A stretch of 64,000 nt of DNA, from positions 1 through 64,000 of the forward strand of contig CAMYXP010000004.1 of the NCBI GenBank assembly GCA_947303085.1, written 5' to 3'. The notes below the pieces were generated by a model. The model saw only the letters and a program-made list of their open reading frames with translations. It was not told where the DNA came from and searched no databases. Origin of the DNA: an uncultured Bacteroidales bacterium. GTDB lineage: Bacteria > Bacteroidota > Bacteroidia > Bacteroidales > F082. Positions 26,150 through 36,038 of the stretch are shown here, one piece after another (position 1 is the stretch's first letter; each line of letters begins with the position of its first letter). A program made the position numbers and the translations under genes.

Positions 26150-27031
26150 TCATTCAAAAGAAATATAATCTTCAGGGTTCATGGCACGTCCTTTAAACCA
26201 AAGTTCGAAGTGCAGATGCGGGCCTGTCGAGATGCTTCCGCCGTTGCCGAGGATGGCTATGGCGTCGCCGGCTCTCACCATGTCGCCTTCAAAATGCAGT
26301 AGCGCCGCATTGTGTTTGTAAATAGAAATAATATCTCTATCATGTTGAATCCCAATAACATAACCTCCTTCAACGCTCCAATCGGAGAAGATGACGGTGC
26401 CGTCGGCGGTAGCTTTGATGACAGCGTCGGTGTTGGCCACCACATCGACACCAAAATGCTTGTTTTTGCCGTTGAAATGGTTGGTGACAATTCCGGTGAC
26501 AGGCACGAAAAACGGCGGCATATCCTGATCGTCGTTGGTGTTGATAAACGGCGAACCGAAGATGTTGTATTGCGTCTCGGCTTCAAACTGCACTCTGAAA
26601 ATACTGTCCTGCTCCGACTTTAACTCATTGTTGCTCGTGATGTTAGGTTTTCTTGTACTCACCTGTTTCATCGCCTTGAGGCTGTCGTCGCCCATGTCTT
26701 CATCAAAAATGATGCGTTTCATGTTTTCGATATATTGGTCTTTCTGGCGGAAAGCCTCTTCCAGCGAGTCGGCACGATGTTCGATGTTATAGATGCGACG
26801 GTCTAAGGTCACGTCAGTGTAGCCGGGGATAAGTTCGCGCAAAGGAGTGAAAAATATGAGGCAAGTCGTTATCGCTATGAGTATCAACGAGTAAATCACC
26901 ACCAAATTGGTGAATTTCATCTTACTCATGTTAAAGCCGCCCTTTTCCTCATAGGTGTCGGGGTGAATGATGACGACCTTAAACTTGCTTTTAAAATTTT
27001 TAAACCAATTATTTTTCATCTGTTTTTTCAA
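26150..27031 (-). CDS. M23-family (LytM-type) metallopeptidase, membrane anchored
   Basis: The product has a short cytoplasmic N-terminus, one transmembrane helix (about 43-65), a coiled-coil-like stretch and a C-terminal LytM domain. Zinc ligands are visible in NKHFGVDVV and in HLHFELW. Such proteins cut peptidoglycan cross-links or activate amidases during growth and division. A second in-frame ATG four codons downstream is also possible as the start. It lies four bases after the acyltransferase gene, in a run starting with dnaX. Confidence 0.9.
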   Translation of the reverse strand: MKKQMKNNWFKNFKSKFKVVIIHPDTYEEKGGFNMSKMKFTNLVVIYSLILIAITTCLIFFTPLRELIPGYTDVTLDRRIYNIEHRADSLEEAFRQKDQYIENMKRIIFDEDMGDDSLKAMKQVSTRKPNITSNNELKSEQDSIFRVQFEAETQYNIFGSPFINTNDDQDMPPFFVPVTGIVTNHFNGKNKHFGVDVVANTDAVIKATADGTVIFSDWSVEGGYVIGIQHDRDIISIYKHNAALLHFEGDMVRAGDAIAILGNGGSISTGPHLHFELWFKGRAMNPEDYISFE

Positions 27032-27035
27032 AAAA

Positions 27036-27593
27036 TCATTCCAAATTAAATCTGCCCGGTGTCTTGCCCCGCATGCCGCGATAGAAATTCTCTATCATCG
27101 GCCAGTCTTTGTCGAAGTCGCCCGAAGGTATGAACGACGGACCGTAGCCGCAGCGGCGTGTCTTGAAGTCGATAAACCCAAGAACCACAGGCACTTGCGC
27201 CAGCTCGGCGATGTAATAGAAGCCACGTTTCCACTTCTCGACACGTTTGCGGGTGCCTTCAGGGGTGATAACGATATGAAGCTCGTCATATTGTCTGAAC
27301 ACAGCTGCTGTTTTCACCACCATGTTGTTGCCTTTGCTTCTGTCGACAGGTATTCCGCCCATCTTCGTCAGGCCCCAGCGCATGAAGCCGTTCTTGAAAA
27401 ACTCTTTTTTAACCAAAAATTTCACCGAGCGACCTTCCATCCAGAAGAAACAGCGCCCGATGAAAAAGTCTTCGATACAGGTGTGAGGAGCGTCGATGAT
27501 GATGCTTTTCTTCACGCCTTCAGGAAACTGCCCCACGAAGGTGAACCCTCTCATTTTGAGGTAGTTACGACCTATCCAACTTTTAAAACTCAT
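27036..27593 (-). CDS. PlsC-like acyltransferase family protein
   Basis: The 185-residue product matches short members of the 1-acylglycerol-3-phosphate acyltransferase superfamily. The catalytic HX4D motif is present as HTCIED (about residues 37-42), with a VPVDRS-like block (GGIPVDRSKGN) and an EGTRK block (TPEGTRKRVEKW) further on. It is shorter than classic PlsC and lacks obvious transmembrane helices, so the substrate is uncertain; small-molecule or lipid acylation is possible. Its start overlaps the dnaX stop by four bases (ATGA). Confidence 0.85.
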   Translation of the reverse strand: MSFKSWIGRNYLKMRGFTFVGQFPEGVKKSIIIDAPHTCIEDFFIGRCFFWMEGRSVKFLVKKEFFKNGFMRWGLTKMGGIPVDRSKGNNMVVKTAAVFRQYDELHIVITPEGTRKRVEKWKRGFYYIAELAQVPVVLGFIDFKTRRCGYGPSFIPSGDFDKDWPMIENFYRGMRGKTPGRFNLE

Positions 27594-29299
27594 ATATCAA
27601 TATTAAGGCCGAGGCCTTTCTTTAACGTCAAAACATTAGGGTTCGACTCCGCCATCTTCTCGAAGCGGCTGCGGTCGGTGTAGGCGATGTCGTCTTTCGG
27701 CTTCTCGACGATATGATGCACCAGCTTGAACTGATTGTTGTTCAGCTCTTTCGACAGATGGTCACGAAGCAGTCCCATATTATTTATATCGTTGACAACC
27801 AACATGTTATCTATTTGATAATCGATGATATTGTCAGCGCCCAGCGTGGGTTCATATTTACCGATGCCAGCCACGAAATTCGGAGAGGTGTTTTTGTTTT
27901 TCTCAACGAATCTCTTCCACGCCCCGACCAGCATCTCCTGCGTAAAAGGGTTGTTTTTCACCTCCACCGGAGCCTCTTCTTCTTTCTTCTTCGGTCCTTC
28001 GTCCAAAATGGAAATCGTTCCAGGACGTTTTACACGCTGAACGGTCTGCGGTGCAGGGGCAACTGGTTTCGGTTGTGATGCAGGTTGCGGCTGTGGTGTC
28101 GGCTGTTCCACACTTTGAGTTCTCGGAGAACTCGTAGAAACCGCTTTGGGTGGCAACTGTACTGATTGTTGTGGCAGCTGCACCTCAATCCGAGAACTCG
28201 GAGAACTCATTTGTTGCGGAACCATTTTCATCAACGCCACCTCCAAATGCAATCTTTTATTGTTCGCGCTGCGGAAATTGATGTCGCATTCGTTAGCGAG
28301 GTCGAGGGCTTTCAGCAGGAACTCCGTGCTGCAGCGCTCAGCCTGTTTGGCATAACGTTCTTTCAGCTGGTTGCTGACCTCCATCAGGCCTATGACGCGC
28401 TGGTCTTTGCCCAGCAGCAGGTTGCGCAGGTGGCTTGCCATGCCCTGGATGAAATTTTGCGGGTCGAAGCCTTTGTTAATCACTTCGTTAAGGAGCAACA
28501 GCATGGAGTTGATGTCGTTGGCGAGGATGTTCTCGACCATGCCGAAATAGTATTCGTAGTCGAGGACGTTAAGGTTGGCGATGACATCTTTATAAGTGAT
28601 GTTGTTGCCCGAGAAGCTCACCATCTGGTCGAAAATCGAAAGAGCGTCACGCAGTGCGCCGTCGGCTTTCTGAGCTATGATGTTGAGAGCCTCTTCCTCG
28701 GCTGTCACGCCTTCTTTTGCGGCTATATTTTGAAGATGTTTGGTGATGTCCTCAACCGTAATGCGTTTAAAATCAAATATTTGACAACGCGACAGGATCG
28801 TCGGCAGGATTTTATGCTTCTCGGTTGTGGCGAGTATGAACTTGGCATACGCCGGCGGCTCCTCGAGGGTCTTCAGGAACGCGTTGAACGCCGCGCCCGA
28901 CAACATGTGAACCTCGTCGATGATATAGACCTTGTACTTGCCTATCTGGGGAGGAATCCTCACCTGGTCGATGAGGGCGCGGATGTCGTCGACGCCGCTG
29001 TTCGACGCCGCGTCGAGCTCAAATATGTTGAACGACGCGTTGTTGTTGAAACTCACACATGACTCACATTCGTTACACGCCTCCATGTCGTCGGTCGGAT
29101 GCAAGCAGTTGATGGTCTTCGCCATGATACGGGCGCAAGTGGTCTTGCCCACGCCACGCGGACCGCAGAACAAAAACGCCTGCGCAAGAGTGTTGTTGCG
29201 TATCGCGTTCTGCAAGGTCGACGTGATAGCATGCTGACCCACGACGCTCTCAAAGGTCGAAGGTCTGTATTTTCGTGCCGATACAATAAAATTTTCCAT
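27590..29299 (-). CDS. dnaX: DNA polymerase III subunit gamma/tau
   Basis: This is the clamp-loader ATPase of the replicative polymerase. Walker A GPRGVGKTT spans 46-54, the zinc-binding cysteines are at 65, 75, 78 and 81, and DEVHMLS gives Walker B, with the SRC sensor region after it. Domain III ends near residue 360. The Pro/Gln/Ser-rich linker after it contains short palindromic repeats in frame, and a tau-type C-terminal region completes 569 residues. It is the first gene of the run that includes the acyltransferase and M23 genes. Confidence 0.95.
   Translation of the reverse strand: MENFIVSARKYRPSTFESVVGQHAITSTLQNAIRNNTLAQAFLFCGPRGVGKTTCARIMAKTINCLHPTDDMEACNECESCVSFNNNASFNIFELDAASNSGVDDIRALIDQVRIPPQIGKYKVYIIDEVHMLSGAAFNAFLKTLEEPPAYAKFILATTEKHKILPTILSRCQIFDFKRITVEDITKHLQNIAAKEGVTAEEEALNIIAQKADGALRDALSIFDQMVSFSGNNITYKDVIANLNVLDYEYYFGMVENILANDINSMLLLLNEVINKGFDPQNFIQGMASHLRNLLLGKDQRVIGLMEVSNQLKERYAKQAERCSTEFLLKALDLANECDINFRSANNKRLHLEVALMKMVPQQMSSPSSRIEVQLPQQSVQLPPKAVSTSSPRTQSVEQPTPQPQPASQPKPVAPAPQTVQRVKRPGTISILDEGPKKKEEEAPVEVKNNPFTQEMLVGAWKRFVEKNKNTSPNFVAGIGKYEPTLGADNIIDYQIDNMLVVNDINNMGLLRDHLSKELNNNQFKLVHHIVEKPKDDIAYTDRSRFEKMAESNPNVLTLKKGLGLNIDI
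28117..28208. repeat. AGTTCTC-type repeats in the dnaX linker
   Basis: GAGTTCTC-G-GAGAACTC (28117-28133) is a perfect inverted repeat, and CGAGAACTCGGAGAACTC (28191-28208) is a 9-bp tandem pair of the same unit. They encode Ser-Pro-rich pieces (SSPR, SSPSSR) near residues 364-394 of the gamma/tau linker. Confidence 0.6.
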
Positions 29300-29405
29300 C
29301 CAAAAATAGCCTTTTATTCAGCTTGTAAAATTACAAAGAATTTCTCAAACCTTTATACATATTTATATTTTTTTAAAAAAAAGCCATTTGAACGGATGAA
29401 TTTGT

Positions 29406-29413
29406 TATTTTTG
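29406..29413 (+). promoter_or_regulatory. -7 box of the porW-like gene
   Basis: TATTTTTG followed by CAG fits TANNTTTG, 63 bases before the ATG. The gap to dnaX (29300-29475) is AT-rich and holds no gene. Confidence 0.55.
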
Positions 29414-29475
29414 CAGTTTCGGATAATAGGCAAAAAATAAAGTGAGGTTTTTTTAGTTATTTTGAAAAAAGAAAA

Positions 29476-32148
29476 ATGAGAATCAAGTCATATAAAATAT
29501 TAGGTGTTTTTGCTATCTTACTGACAATCATAATGTTAGCGTCGTGTTCAACAAAAAAGAACCGATGGAACCGACGTGTGTGGCACAACACCACAAGTCA
29601 TTACAACGTGTGGTGGAACGGCAACCAGAGCTTGAAAGACGGCGAGAAAACGCTTCGCGAAACAGCAAAAGACGACTACACCAAGACCTTGAGAGTGTTT
29701 AACTACGGCACCAAAGAAGACGCTTTGGCACAGAATCAGAACATGGACCGCGCCATCGAGAAGGACGCCATCTGCATTCAAAAACACTCCATGCGCTTCA
29801 ACAACAAAGAGTATGTGCGCTGGATCGACGACGCCTTCATCGACATGGGAAAAGCCAACTTCTACAAGCAAGACTTCGTTCCGGCACGCCGTACCTTCGA
29901 CTATGCCTCGACACAATATCGCAACAGTCCCGACAGACACACTGCAACTCTTTGGTTAGCAAAGACTTATATCGAAACAAAACAGTTTGAGAAGGCTGAG
30001 GCATTGTTGCAGGCATTGCTGGTGGCTATGGACAATGAAGACGAGAAGATCCCGAGAAATGTCCGCACCAATATCGACCTTGTTTACGCCGATTTCTACA
30101 TCGCTCAAGGCAAGGACAACGAGGCAGTGAAATATCTGCGAAGCTCACTTATTACTGCCAAAGGCAAATACAACAAGACTCGCGCTATGTTCATCCTCGG
30201 TCAGATTTACAAAGACCAGAACGACAAGCCACGTGCCACCGAGCAGTTTAAAAACGTCATCAGAAAACACCCCGACTATGAGATGTCGTTTGAGGCGAAG
30301 ATGAACCTCGCCAGATGTTACGACGCCGACACCACTACCATCATGCGCATGCTAAAGCGTATGATTAAAGACACGAAAAACAACGACTACCAAGACCGCA
30401 TCTACTATGCCATGGCCGATGTGGCTTTGGAAAACAACAACGAGACCGACGGCGTGAAATATCTGAGAAAATCGGTGGCGGTAAGCAAAACCAACAACAC
30501 TCAGAAAATCAAGTCATCGCTCGACGCTGCTAATATCTTGTTCAACAACAGCGACTACGTCCTCAGCCAGGCTTACTACGACACCGCCGTGATGACGATG
30601 GACCGCACTTATCCGGGCTACGACAGTCTGCTCAACCTCTCGGTCATGCTCACCGACCTCGTGAGCAACCTCACCGTTTACAAGACACAAGACAGCCTCC
30701 TGCGCCTCGCCGATATGGACTCAATACGTCTCAACGCTGTCATCGACAAGTTGATTGACGAATACAAAGAAGAGCAGAAACGCTTGGAGGAACGCAGAGA
30801 AATTGAGAAACAGATAGCGCTCAACGGCGGCAACGAAAACACCACACAAAGCGTCACCGCCACCAACGACGGAAGCTGGTATTTCTACAACAACGTGACA
30901 AGAAACCGTGGTGCCAACGACTTCAAAACCAAGTGGGGCAACCGTTTGCTCGAAGATTACTGGTTTATCTCCAACAAACAGAGTTTCGCTCAGGAAGAGC
31001 TTGAAGAGCTATCGGAAGACGAGCTCGCCATGATGAGCGAGGAAGAACGCGAGCAATATCTGAAAGGTCTTGAGATCAGTAAAGACACCACGCAATACAC
31101 TCCTCTCGACAGAGGCTATTACTTTAAGCAGATTCCTTTCACCAAACAGGCGAAAGAAGATGCCAACAAGCAGATTGCCGATGCGCTCAACAACATCGGA
31201 TTCATCTACTACAGCGACCTGCAGGACTATCCGCGCGCCATCGAAGCCTTCGCCGAGCTCACCGAACGTTATCCCGACAACAGCAACGAGGTGGCGGCAT
31301 GGTATTACCTCTATAAAATGCACAACCTGCGCAAGGAGACAGCCGACGCTGAGCGTTATAAGAATCTCGTTTTATCAAAATACCCTGACTCCAATCAGGC
31401 GAAAATCATCCTCGACCCTGACTATTTCGTGAAGGAATATGCCAAAGGAGCCGAGGCTGAGCAGCTTTATTCGAAGACCTTCGAAGCCTATCAAAACGGT
31501 CAGTATCAACGTGTTATGATGAATGTGAAGAAGGCTCGCCAGCAGTTTGCCGACGACACCCTTTACATGCCGCGCTTCGAGTTCCTCAACGCCGTGTCGC
31601 TGGGATACGTCAACGTGGTCGACTCGATGGCTTACGCGCTTCTGCGTCTGGTGAACAAATATCCGGAAAGCAGCATCAAGCCGTTCGCATTGGATGTGCT
31701 TCTGAAAGCCAACGACATGTACAACCTAGGTCTGAACATTGAGAGCGCGCGTCCGAAAGACGAGAAAGTGGAGGAGAAAGAGTCGCCTTACACCTTCCGT
31801 CCTAACGACGAATACTATGTGTTGATCATCTGCAACAAAAAAGTGCGTATCAACCCGCTCAAGATTCGTCTGGGCGACTTCAACAAGAACAATTTCCGCA
31901 TGGATCAGCTGAAAGTCAAGAACCTGATGCTCAACAAAGAAGACGCCATGCTCACCGTCGAGAAGTTTGAGAATGTCAACAAAGCTCTTGATTATCAGAC
32001 AGCTATGTTTATCAACGACTATGTTTTCGGCGGCATCGACAAAGAAAATTATCAGATTTTAATCATATCAGTGTCAAACTATCCGATTTTCTATCAAGAG
32101 AAAAACATCGAGGAATATCTGGATTTCTGGCACCAATACAACAAATAA
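29476..32148 (+). CDS. porW: TPR lipoprotein, PorW/SprE-like type IX secretion protein
   Basis: The 890-residue product is a lipoprotein (LASC, Cys24) with many tetratricopeptide-like helical repeats. Directly after the lipid Cys comes KKNRWNRRVWHNTTSHYNVWWNG, a conserved start seen in the PorW/SprE family, which bridges the PorKN ring to the outer-membrane translocon. A Glu/Lys-rich, coiled segment occurs at about 430-450 and an acidic one at about 510-540. The porPKLMN core lies only 5 kb away on the other strand, which fits the assignment, though no search was run. Confidence 0.78.
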   Translation: MRIKSYKILGVFAILLTIIMLASCSTKKNRWNRRVWHNTTSHYNVWWNGNQSLKDGEKTLRETAKDDYTKTLRVFNYGTKEDALAQNQNMDRAIEKDAICIQKHSMRFNNKEYVRWIDDAFIDMGKANFYKQDFVPARRTFDYASTQYRNSPDRHTATLWLAKTYIETKQFEKAEALLQALLVAMDNEDEKIPRNVRTNIDLVYADFYIAQGKDNEAVKYLRSSLITAKGKYNKTRAMFILGQIYKDQNDKPRATEQFKNVIRKHPDYEMSFEAKMNLARCYDADTTTIMRMLKRMIKDTKNNDYQDRIYYAMADVALENNNETDGVKYLRKSVAVSKTNNTQKIKSSLDAANILFNNSDYVLSQAYYDTAVMTMDRTYPGYDSLLNLSVMLTDLVSNLTVYKTQDSLLRLADMDSIRLNAVIDKLIDEYKEEQKRLEERREIEKQIALNGGNENTTQSVTATNDGSWYFYNNVTRNRGANDFKTKWGNRLLEDYWFISNKQSFAQEELEELSEDELAMMSEEEREQYLKGLEISKDTTQYTPLDRGYYFKQIPFTKQAKEDANKQIADALNNIGFIYYSDLQDYPRAIEAFAELTERYPDNSNEVAAWYYLYKMHNLRKETADAERYKNLVLSKYPDSNQAKIILDPDYFVKEYAKGAEAEQLYSKTFEAYQNGQYQRVMMNVKKARQQFADDTLYMPRFEFLNAVSLGYVNVVDSMAYALLRLVNKYPESSIKPFALDVLLKANDMYNLGLNIESARPKDEKVEEKESPYTFRPNDEYYVLIICNKKVRINPLKIRLGDFNKNNFRMDQLKVKNLMLNKEDAMLTVEKFENVNKALDYQTAMFINDYVFGGIDKENYQILIISVSNYPIFYQEKNIEEYLDFWHQYNK

Positions 32149-32152
32149 AATT

Positions 32153-32518
32153 ATGAGTTCAAACAATCAAGAAACATCTGTAAGGAACAACCTTATCGGC
32201 AATGGCACTACCATTAAGGGCGAAATCATCGCCAACGGCGACATCCGCGTCGACGGAACAATCATGGGAACAGTGAAATCAACCGGAAAAATTGTCATCG
32301 GACAACAAGGTGTCATTGAGGGCGACATCATCTGCAACAGCGCCGACATCTCAGGTCGCGTGAAAGGAACAGTAAGAGTCGATGAGCTGACATCGCTGAA
32401 GTCGACATCACGCATGGAAGTCGAGCTCTATACTAAACAACTGTTTATCGAGGTTGGCGCCATCTTCACAGGTAAGTGCGACATGTCGCAGCAGGTGGCT
32501 GAAGCACCAAAGAAATAA
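32153..32518 (+). CDS. bactofilin (polymer-forming cytoskeletal protein)
   Basis: The 121-residue product is a short bactofilin. Its centre is a right-handed beta-helix with the typical repeats NGDIRVDGTIMGTVKSTGKIVIG and EGDIICNSADISGRVKG, flanked by short flexible termini. Bactofilins form non-polar filaments without nucleotide and act in shape, stalk or motility functions. It begins four bases after the porW-like gene and is followed three bases later by a small membrane protein gene, so the three are probably co-transcribed. Confidence 0.9.
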   Translation: MSSNNQETSVRNNLIGNGTTIKGEIIANGDIRVDGTIMGTVKSTGKIVIGQQGVIEGDIICNSADISGRVKGTVRVDELTSLKSTSRMEVELYTKQLFIEVGAIFTGKCDMSQQVAEAPKK

Positions 32519-32521
32519 TAT

Positions 32522-32902
32522 ATGGAAAAGGAGAGAAACTCTAAGTTTATACTACAACTATGCCTGCTGACGCTCGTAGTCTTTGTGGCTTCGGTGTTTT
32601 TGCGCGGTTATCTGACCACATTGTGGCCGGCGATAGTTTGTTTCTTCTTCATCGTCAGCATAGTGGTTTATTTTTTAAGCCAGAGGGCGAAGCAGAAAGA
32701 CATGCGTAAGTTCGCCAACTTCTACATGGCATCGACGATAGTAAAGATGGTTCTTTATCTTGCAATCATTTTCATATACGTGATGGTTTACATTGAAGAC
32801 GGCAAGCGTTTCGCAATAACTTTTCTCATTTATTATTTGATTTACAGCATTTTTGAGACATATAAACTCGCTAAAAAAGAAAAGAAATCAGATGGAAGAT
32901 AA
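32522..32902 (+). CDS. small four-helix membrane protein of unknown function
   Basis: The 126-residue product has four hydrophobic segments (about 10-28, 32-50, 70-90 and 97-115) and a Lys-rich end. I do not recognise a named family with certainty. Its size, topology and place after a bactofilin gene recall the AtpI-like membrane proteins that sit near bactofilin and ATP synthase genes in some Bacteroidota, but no atp gene is present here. Its last 11 bases overlap the folE start. Confidence 0.7.
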   Translation: MEKERNSKFILQLCLLTLVVFVASVFLRGYLTTLWPAIVCFFFIVSIVVYFLSQRAKQKDMRKFANFYMASTIVKMVLYLAIIFIYVMVYIEDGKRFAITFLIYYLIYSIFETYKLAKKEKKSDGR

Positions 32903-33509
32903 TCACGAAATCATTAGTTACGAGAAGATTGAGCGTTTCAACCCCGAGCGCACCCAGAAGCTGATGGAGCACTACAGGGCAATTTTGAGCCTTTTGGGCG
33001 AGAACCCTGACCGCGAAGGCCTGCTGAAGACACCTCTGCGCGTGGCAAAGTCGATGCAGTTTCTGACTCAAGGCTATAACATGGATCCGATGGAGATTCT
33101 GCTTTCGGCAAGATTCAAGGAAGACTATCGTCAGATGGTGATTGTCAAAGACATAGAGTTGTTCTCGATGTGTGAGCACCACATGATTCCGTTCATTGGA
33201 AAAGCACACGTGGCATACATTCCTAACGGCTACATCACCGGATTGAGCAAGATCGCGAGAGTCGTTGAGGTTTACGCACGTCGTCTGCAGGTGCAGGAAC
33301 GCCTGACGACGCAGATTAAAGAGGCTATCAACGAGGCTCTGCATCCGCTTGGCGTGGCTGTTGTCATCGAGGCAAAGCACCTTTGCATGTGCATGCGAGG
33401 TGTGCAGAAGCAGAATTCCGTGACCACGACATCCGATTTCACTGGAGCATTCGAAAGAAATGAGACAAGAGCAGAATTTTTAAATTTATTAGGTAAAGAT
33501 TTACATTAA
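32892..33509 (+). CDS. folE: GTP cyclohydrolase I
   Basis: This enzyme converts GTP to dihydroneopterin triphosphate, the first step of folate synthesis. The zinc-binding CEHHMIPF and the late [11 protein letters not shown] motif are intact, and [19 protein letters not shown] is the usual N-terminal signature. The ATG at 32892 (MEDNHEI) gives 205 residues, which fits the family; a longer in-frame reading from 32853 would run deep into the preceding gene. It is followed six bases later by fabD. Confidence 0.95.
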   Translation: MEDNHEIISYEKIERFNPERTQKLMEHYRAILSLLGENPDREGLLKTPLRVAKSMQFLTQGYNMDPMEILLSARFKEDYRQMVIVKDIELFSMCEHHMIPFIGKAHVAYIPNGYITGLSKIARVVEVYARRLQVQERLTTQIKEAINEALHPLGVAVVIEAKHLCMCMRGVQKQNSVTTTSDFTGAFERNETRAEFLNLLGKDLH

Positions 33510-33515
33510 AAAAAC

Positions 33516-34400
33516 ATGAAAGCATACGTATTTCCTGGACAAGGAGCACAATTTGTAGGAATGGGAAAAGATCTCTACGAGAGATTCCCGAAGGCAAAGG
33601 AAATGTTTAACAAGGCAAACGACATCCTGAAATTCAATATCACAGAGATAATGTTTGAAGGCACCGACGAGGATTTGCGTCAGACCAAGGTCACGCAGCC
33701 TTCGATTTTCCTTCATTCAGTGATTTTGGCGACGATGTTGGGCGACAACTTCAAGCCTGACATGGTGGCAGGACACTCGTTGGGAGAGTTCTCGGCATTG
33801 GTGGCAAACCAGACATTGAACTTTGAAGACGGCTTGAGACTCGTGTCGCAGCGTGCCATGGCCATGCAGAAAGCTTGCGACGCCAACCCAGGCACTATGG
33901 CGGCCATCATCAACCTTGATGACGAGAAAATCAAGGAGATTTGCAACTCTATTGACGAGGTGGTGGTTCCGGCTAACCTCAACAGCCCGGGTCAGGTTGT
34001 CATTTCAGGCAGCATGAAAGGCATTGAGATCGCTTGCGAGAAGATGAAAGAAGCAGGTGCTAAACGCGCATTGCCGTTGAAGGTCGGTGGAGCATTCCAC
34101 AGCCCGCTGATGGAGCCTGCACGCGAAGAACTCGCCGAAGCCATCCAGAAGACCAAGTTCGTGAAGGGTATCTGCCCTGTGTATCAGAATGTTACAGGTC
34201 AGGCAGTGACCGACCCAGAGATTATCAAGGCTAACCTCATCAAACAGCTCACAGCACCTGTTTGCTGGACACAGACCATGGAAAACATGATAGCAGCCGG
34301 TGTCAACCAGGTGATTGAAGTCGGCCCCGGCACAGTGCTTCAGGGCTTGTTCAGAAGAATGAGCGCAACACTTGAATTGTCAAGCGCAACAATAGAATGA
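33516..34400 (+). CDS. fabD: malonyl-CoA:ACP transacylase
   Basis: The product transfers malonyl groups from CoA to acyl carrier protein for fatty acid synthesis. The 294-residue protein shows the start FPGQGAQFVGMG, the nucleophile Ser88 in AGHSLGE, a catalytic His in GGAFHSPLM and the late VIEVGPGTVLQGL motif. The length is normal. It overlaps the ctp gene by four bases (ATGA). It is an isolated fab gene here, with no other fatty acid genes next to it. Confidence 0.95.
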   Translation: MKAYVFPGQGAQFVGMGKDLYERFPKAKEMFNKANDILKFNITEIMFEGTDEDLRQTKVTQPSIFLHSVILATMLGDNFKPDMVAGHSLGEFSALVANQTLNFEDGLRLVSQRAMAMQKACDANPGTMAAIINLDDEKIKEICNSIDEVVVPANLNSPGQVVISGSMKGIEIACEKMKEAGAKRALPLKVGGAFHSPLMEPAREELAEAIQKTKFVKGICPVYQNVTGQAVTDPEIIKANLIKQLTAPVCWTQTMENMIAAGVNQVIEVGPGTVLQGLFRRMSATLELSSATIE

Positions 34401-35983
34401 AACGTAAATATCTGACACCTGTCTTTCTTGCTGTGGCAGTAGCTTTCGGCGTGCTGCTAGGCATTATTATAGCCCGTTCGAACGACGGCAAGGGATACCT
34501 TATTAATAAAGGTGGCGACATGAACCTTGTGGATAAGGTGTTTTATCTCATCGAGAACGAGTACGTCGACACGGTGAACATGCACGAGCTGCAGGTCGAC
34601 GCTGTGACAAGCGTCATCGACAAGATGGATCCGCACAGCGAGTATTTCAAGCCTGAGATTCTGGAAGAGGTGAACGAAGACCTGCAAGGCAGCTTCGAAG
34701 GCATAGGCGTGACGTTCAGGATTGAGAAGGACACCGTCACCATTATCAGCACCATTAAGGGCGGTCCGTCGGAGAAATGCGGCATCAAGGCAGGCGACAG
34801 GATAGTTTACGTGGGCGACAGCCTCATCGCAGGAGTGAAAATCACCAACCCGAGGGTGATGAAGCTGCTCAAAGGGCCTCGCGGCACGAAAGTTAACGTG
34901 AAGATGTTCCGTCGTGGTGTGAACGACCTGCTCGATTTCACCATCACGAGAGATGTGATTCCGACGTATAGCGTCGATGTGGCATATATGCTTAACGAGA
35001 CAACAGGTTACATCAAACTCGAGAAGTTCATCGCGACCACGCACAAGGAGTTTGTGAACGCAGTGAAGAAGCTGCAGAAGCAAGGCATGCAGAAGCTCAT
35101 CTTCGACCTTCGCGGCAACGCAGGAGGATATCTCGTGGAGGCTGTCGACATCGCCGATGAGTTCTTGCCGAAAGGCAGTCTGATAGTCTACACACAAGGC
35201 GAGCACCGTGACAGACAGTATATTTTCGCGCGCCGGCATGGTATGTTGGAGGATACGCCTGTTACAATACTCATCGATGAAGGCTCAGCGTCGGCGTCAG
35301 AAATAGTGGCCGGCGCGCTTCAAGACAACGACAGAGGAACCATCGTCGGACGCCGTTCGTTCGGCAAAGGCCTGGTGCAGGAGCAGTTCGACCTCGGTGA
35401 CGGAGCGGGATTGCGACTCACAGTGGCACGTTACTACACCCCGACCGGACGTTGTATCCAGAAGCCTTACGACGGCGACAGAGAGAAATATATACTCGAG
35501 GCTTACGACAGATATGAATCGGGCGAGATGTTCAGCGCCGACAGCATACGATTCGCCGACTCGTTGAGATATATCACACCGGGAGGCAAGACCGTTTACG
35601 GTGGCGGAGGCATCATGCCTGACGTTTATGTGCCGTTGAAGCAGGACTCGACAGAGTTTTTCTTCAACAAGATCGTCAACGCCAGCATAGTGTTCCAGTA
35701 TGCCTTCGACTATTCCGACGCTCATCGCGACGAGATTTTGAGATATGGTGATGAGAAAAATTTAGACAAGAAGTTTGTTTTCACAGAAAAGATGTGGAAC
35801 GACATCTTAAAAGAGGCGAAAGAGAAGAAGATAACTGGCACTGACGAGCAGAAGGAAGTAGCGAAGAAGATGGCTGCGCAGCTGGTGAAGGCGTACATCG
35901 CAAGAAATATTTTCGGTGATGAGGCATTTTACCCGCTGTATGAGCCAATGGATGAAATGTTGAAAGAATGTTTAAAAAATTAA
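34397..35983 (+). CDS. C-terminal processing peptidase (S41 family)
   Basis: This is a periplasmic serine protease of the CtpA/Prc type. An N-terminal signal or anchor helix spans about 7-27, a PDZ domain with GIGVTFRIE lies at about 95-180, and the S41 core shows FDLRGNAGGYL, the catalytic DEGSASASEIVAGAL and the Lys in RSFGKGLVQ. A C-terminal extension after residue 400 of helical character is common in Bacteroidota members. It is the last gene of the porW-to-ctp run. The DUF177 gene that follows has its own promoter. Confidence 0.93.
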   Translation: MKRKYLTPVFLAVAVAFGVLLGIIIARSNDGKGYLINKGGDMNLVDKVFYLIENEYVDTVNMHELQVDAVTSVIDKMDPHSEYFKPEILEEVNEDLQGSFEGIGVTFRIEKDTVTIISTIKGGPSEKCGIKAGDRIVYVGDSLIAGVKITNPRVMKLLKGPRGTKVNVKMFRRGVNDLLDFTITRDVIPTYSVDVAYMLNETTGYIKLEKFIATTHKEFVNAVKKLQKQGMQKLIFDLRGNAGGYLVEAVDIADEFLPKGSLIVYTQGEHRDRQYIFARRHGMLEDTPVTILIDEGSASASEIVAGALQDNDRGTIVGRRSFGKGLVQEQFDLGDGAGLRLTVARYYTPTGRCIQKPYDGDREKYILEAYDRYESGEMFSADSIRFADSLRYITPGGKTVYGGGGIMPDVYVPLKQDSTEFFFNKIVNASIVFQYAFDYSDAHRDEILRYGDEKNLDKKFVFTEKMWNDILKEAKEKKITGTDEQKEVAKKMAAQLVKAYIARNIFGDEAFYPLYEPMDEMLKECLKN

Positions 35984-36012
35984 TTTTTTGTAAATTGTAA
36001 TAAAAAAAAGTG

Positions 36013-36020
36013 TAATTTTG
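36013..36020 (+). promoter_or_regulatory. -7 box of the DUF177-rpmF operon
   Basis: TAATTTTG followed by CACCCC lies 18 bases before the ATG at 36039. This also argues against a start at the TTG at 36018, which lies within the box. Confidence 0.6.
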
Positions 36021-36038
36021 CACCCCGAATTGGATAAA

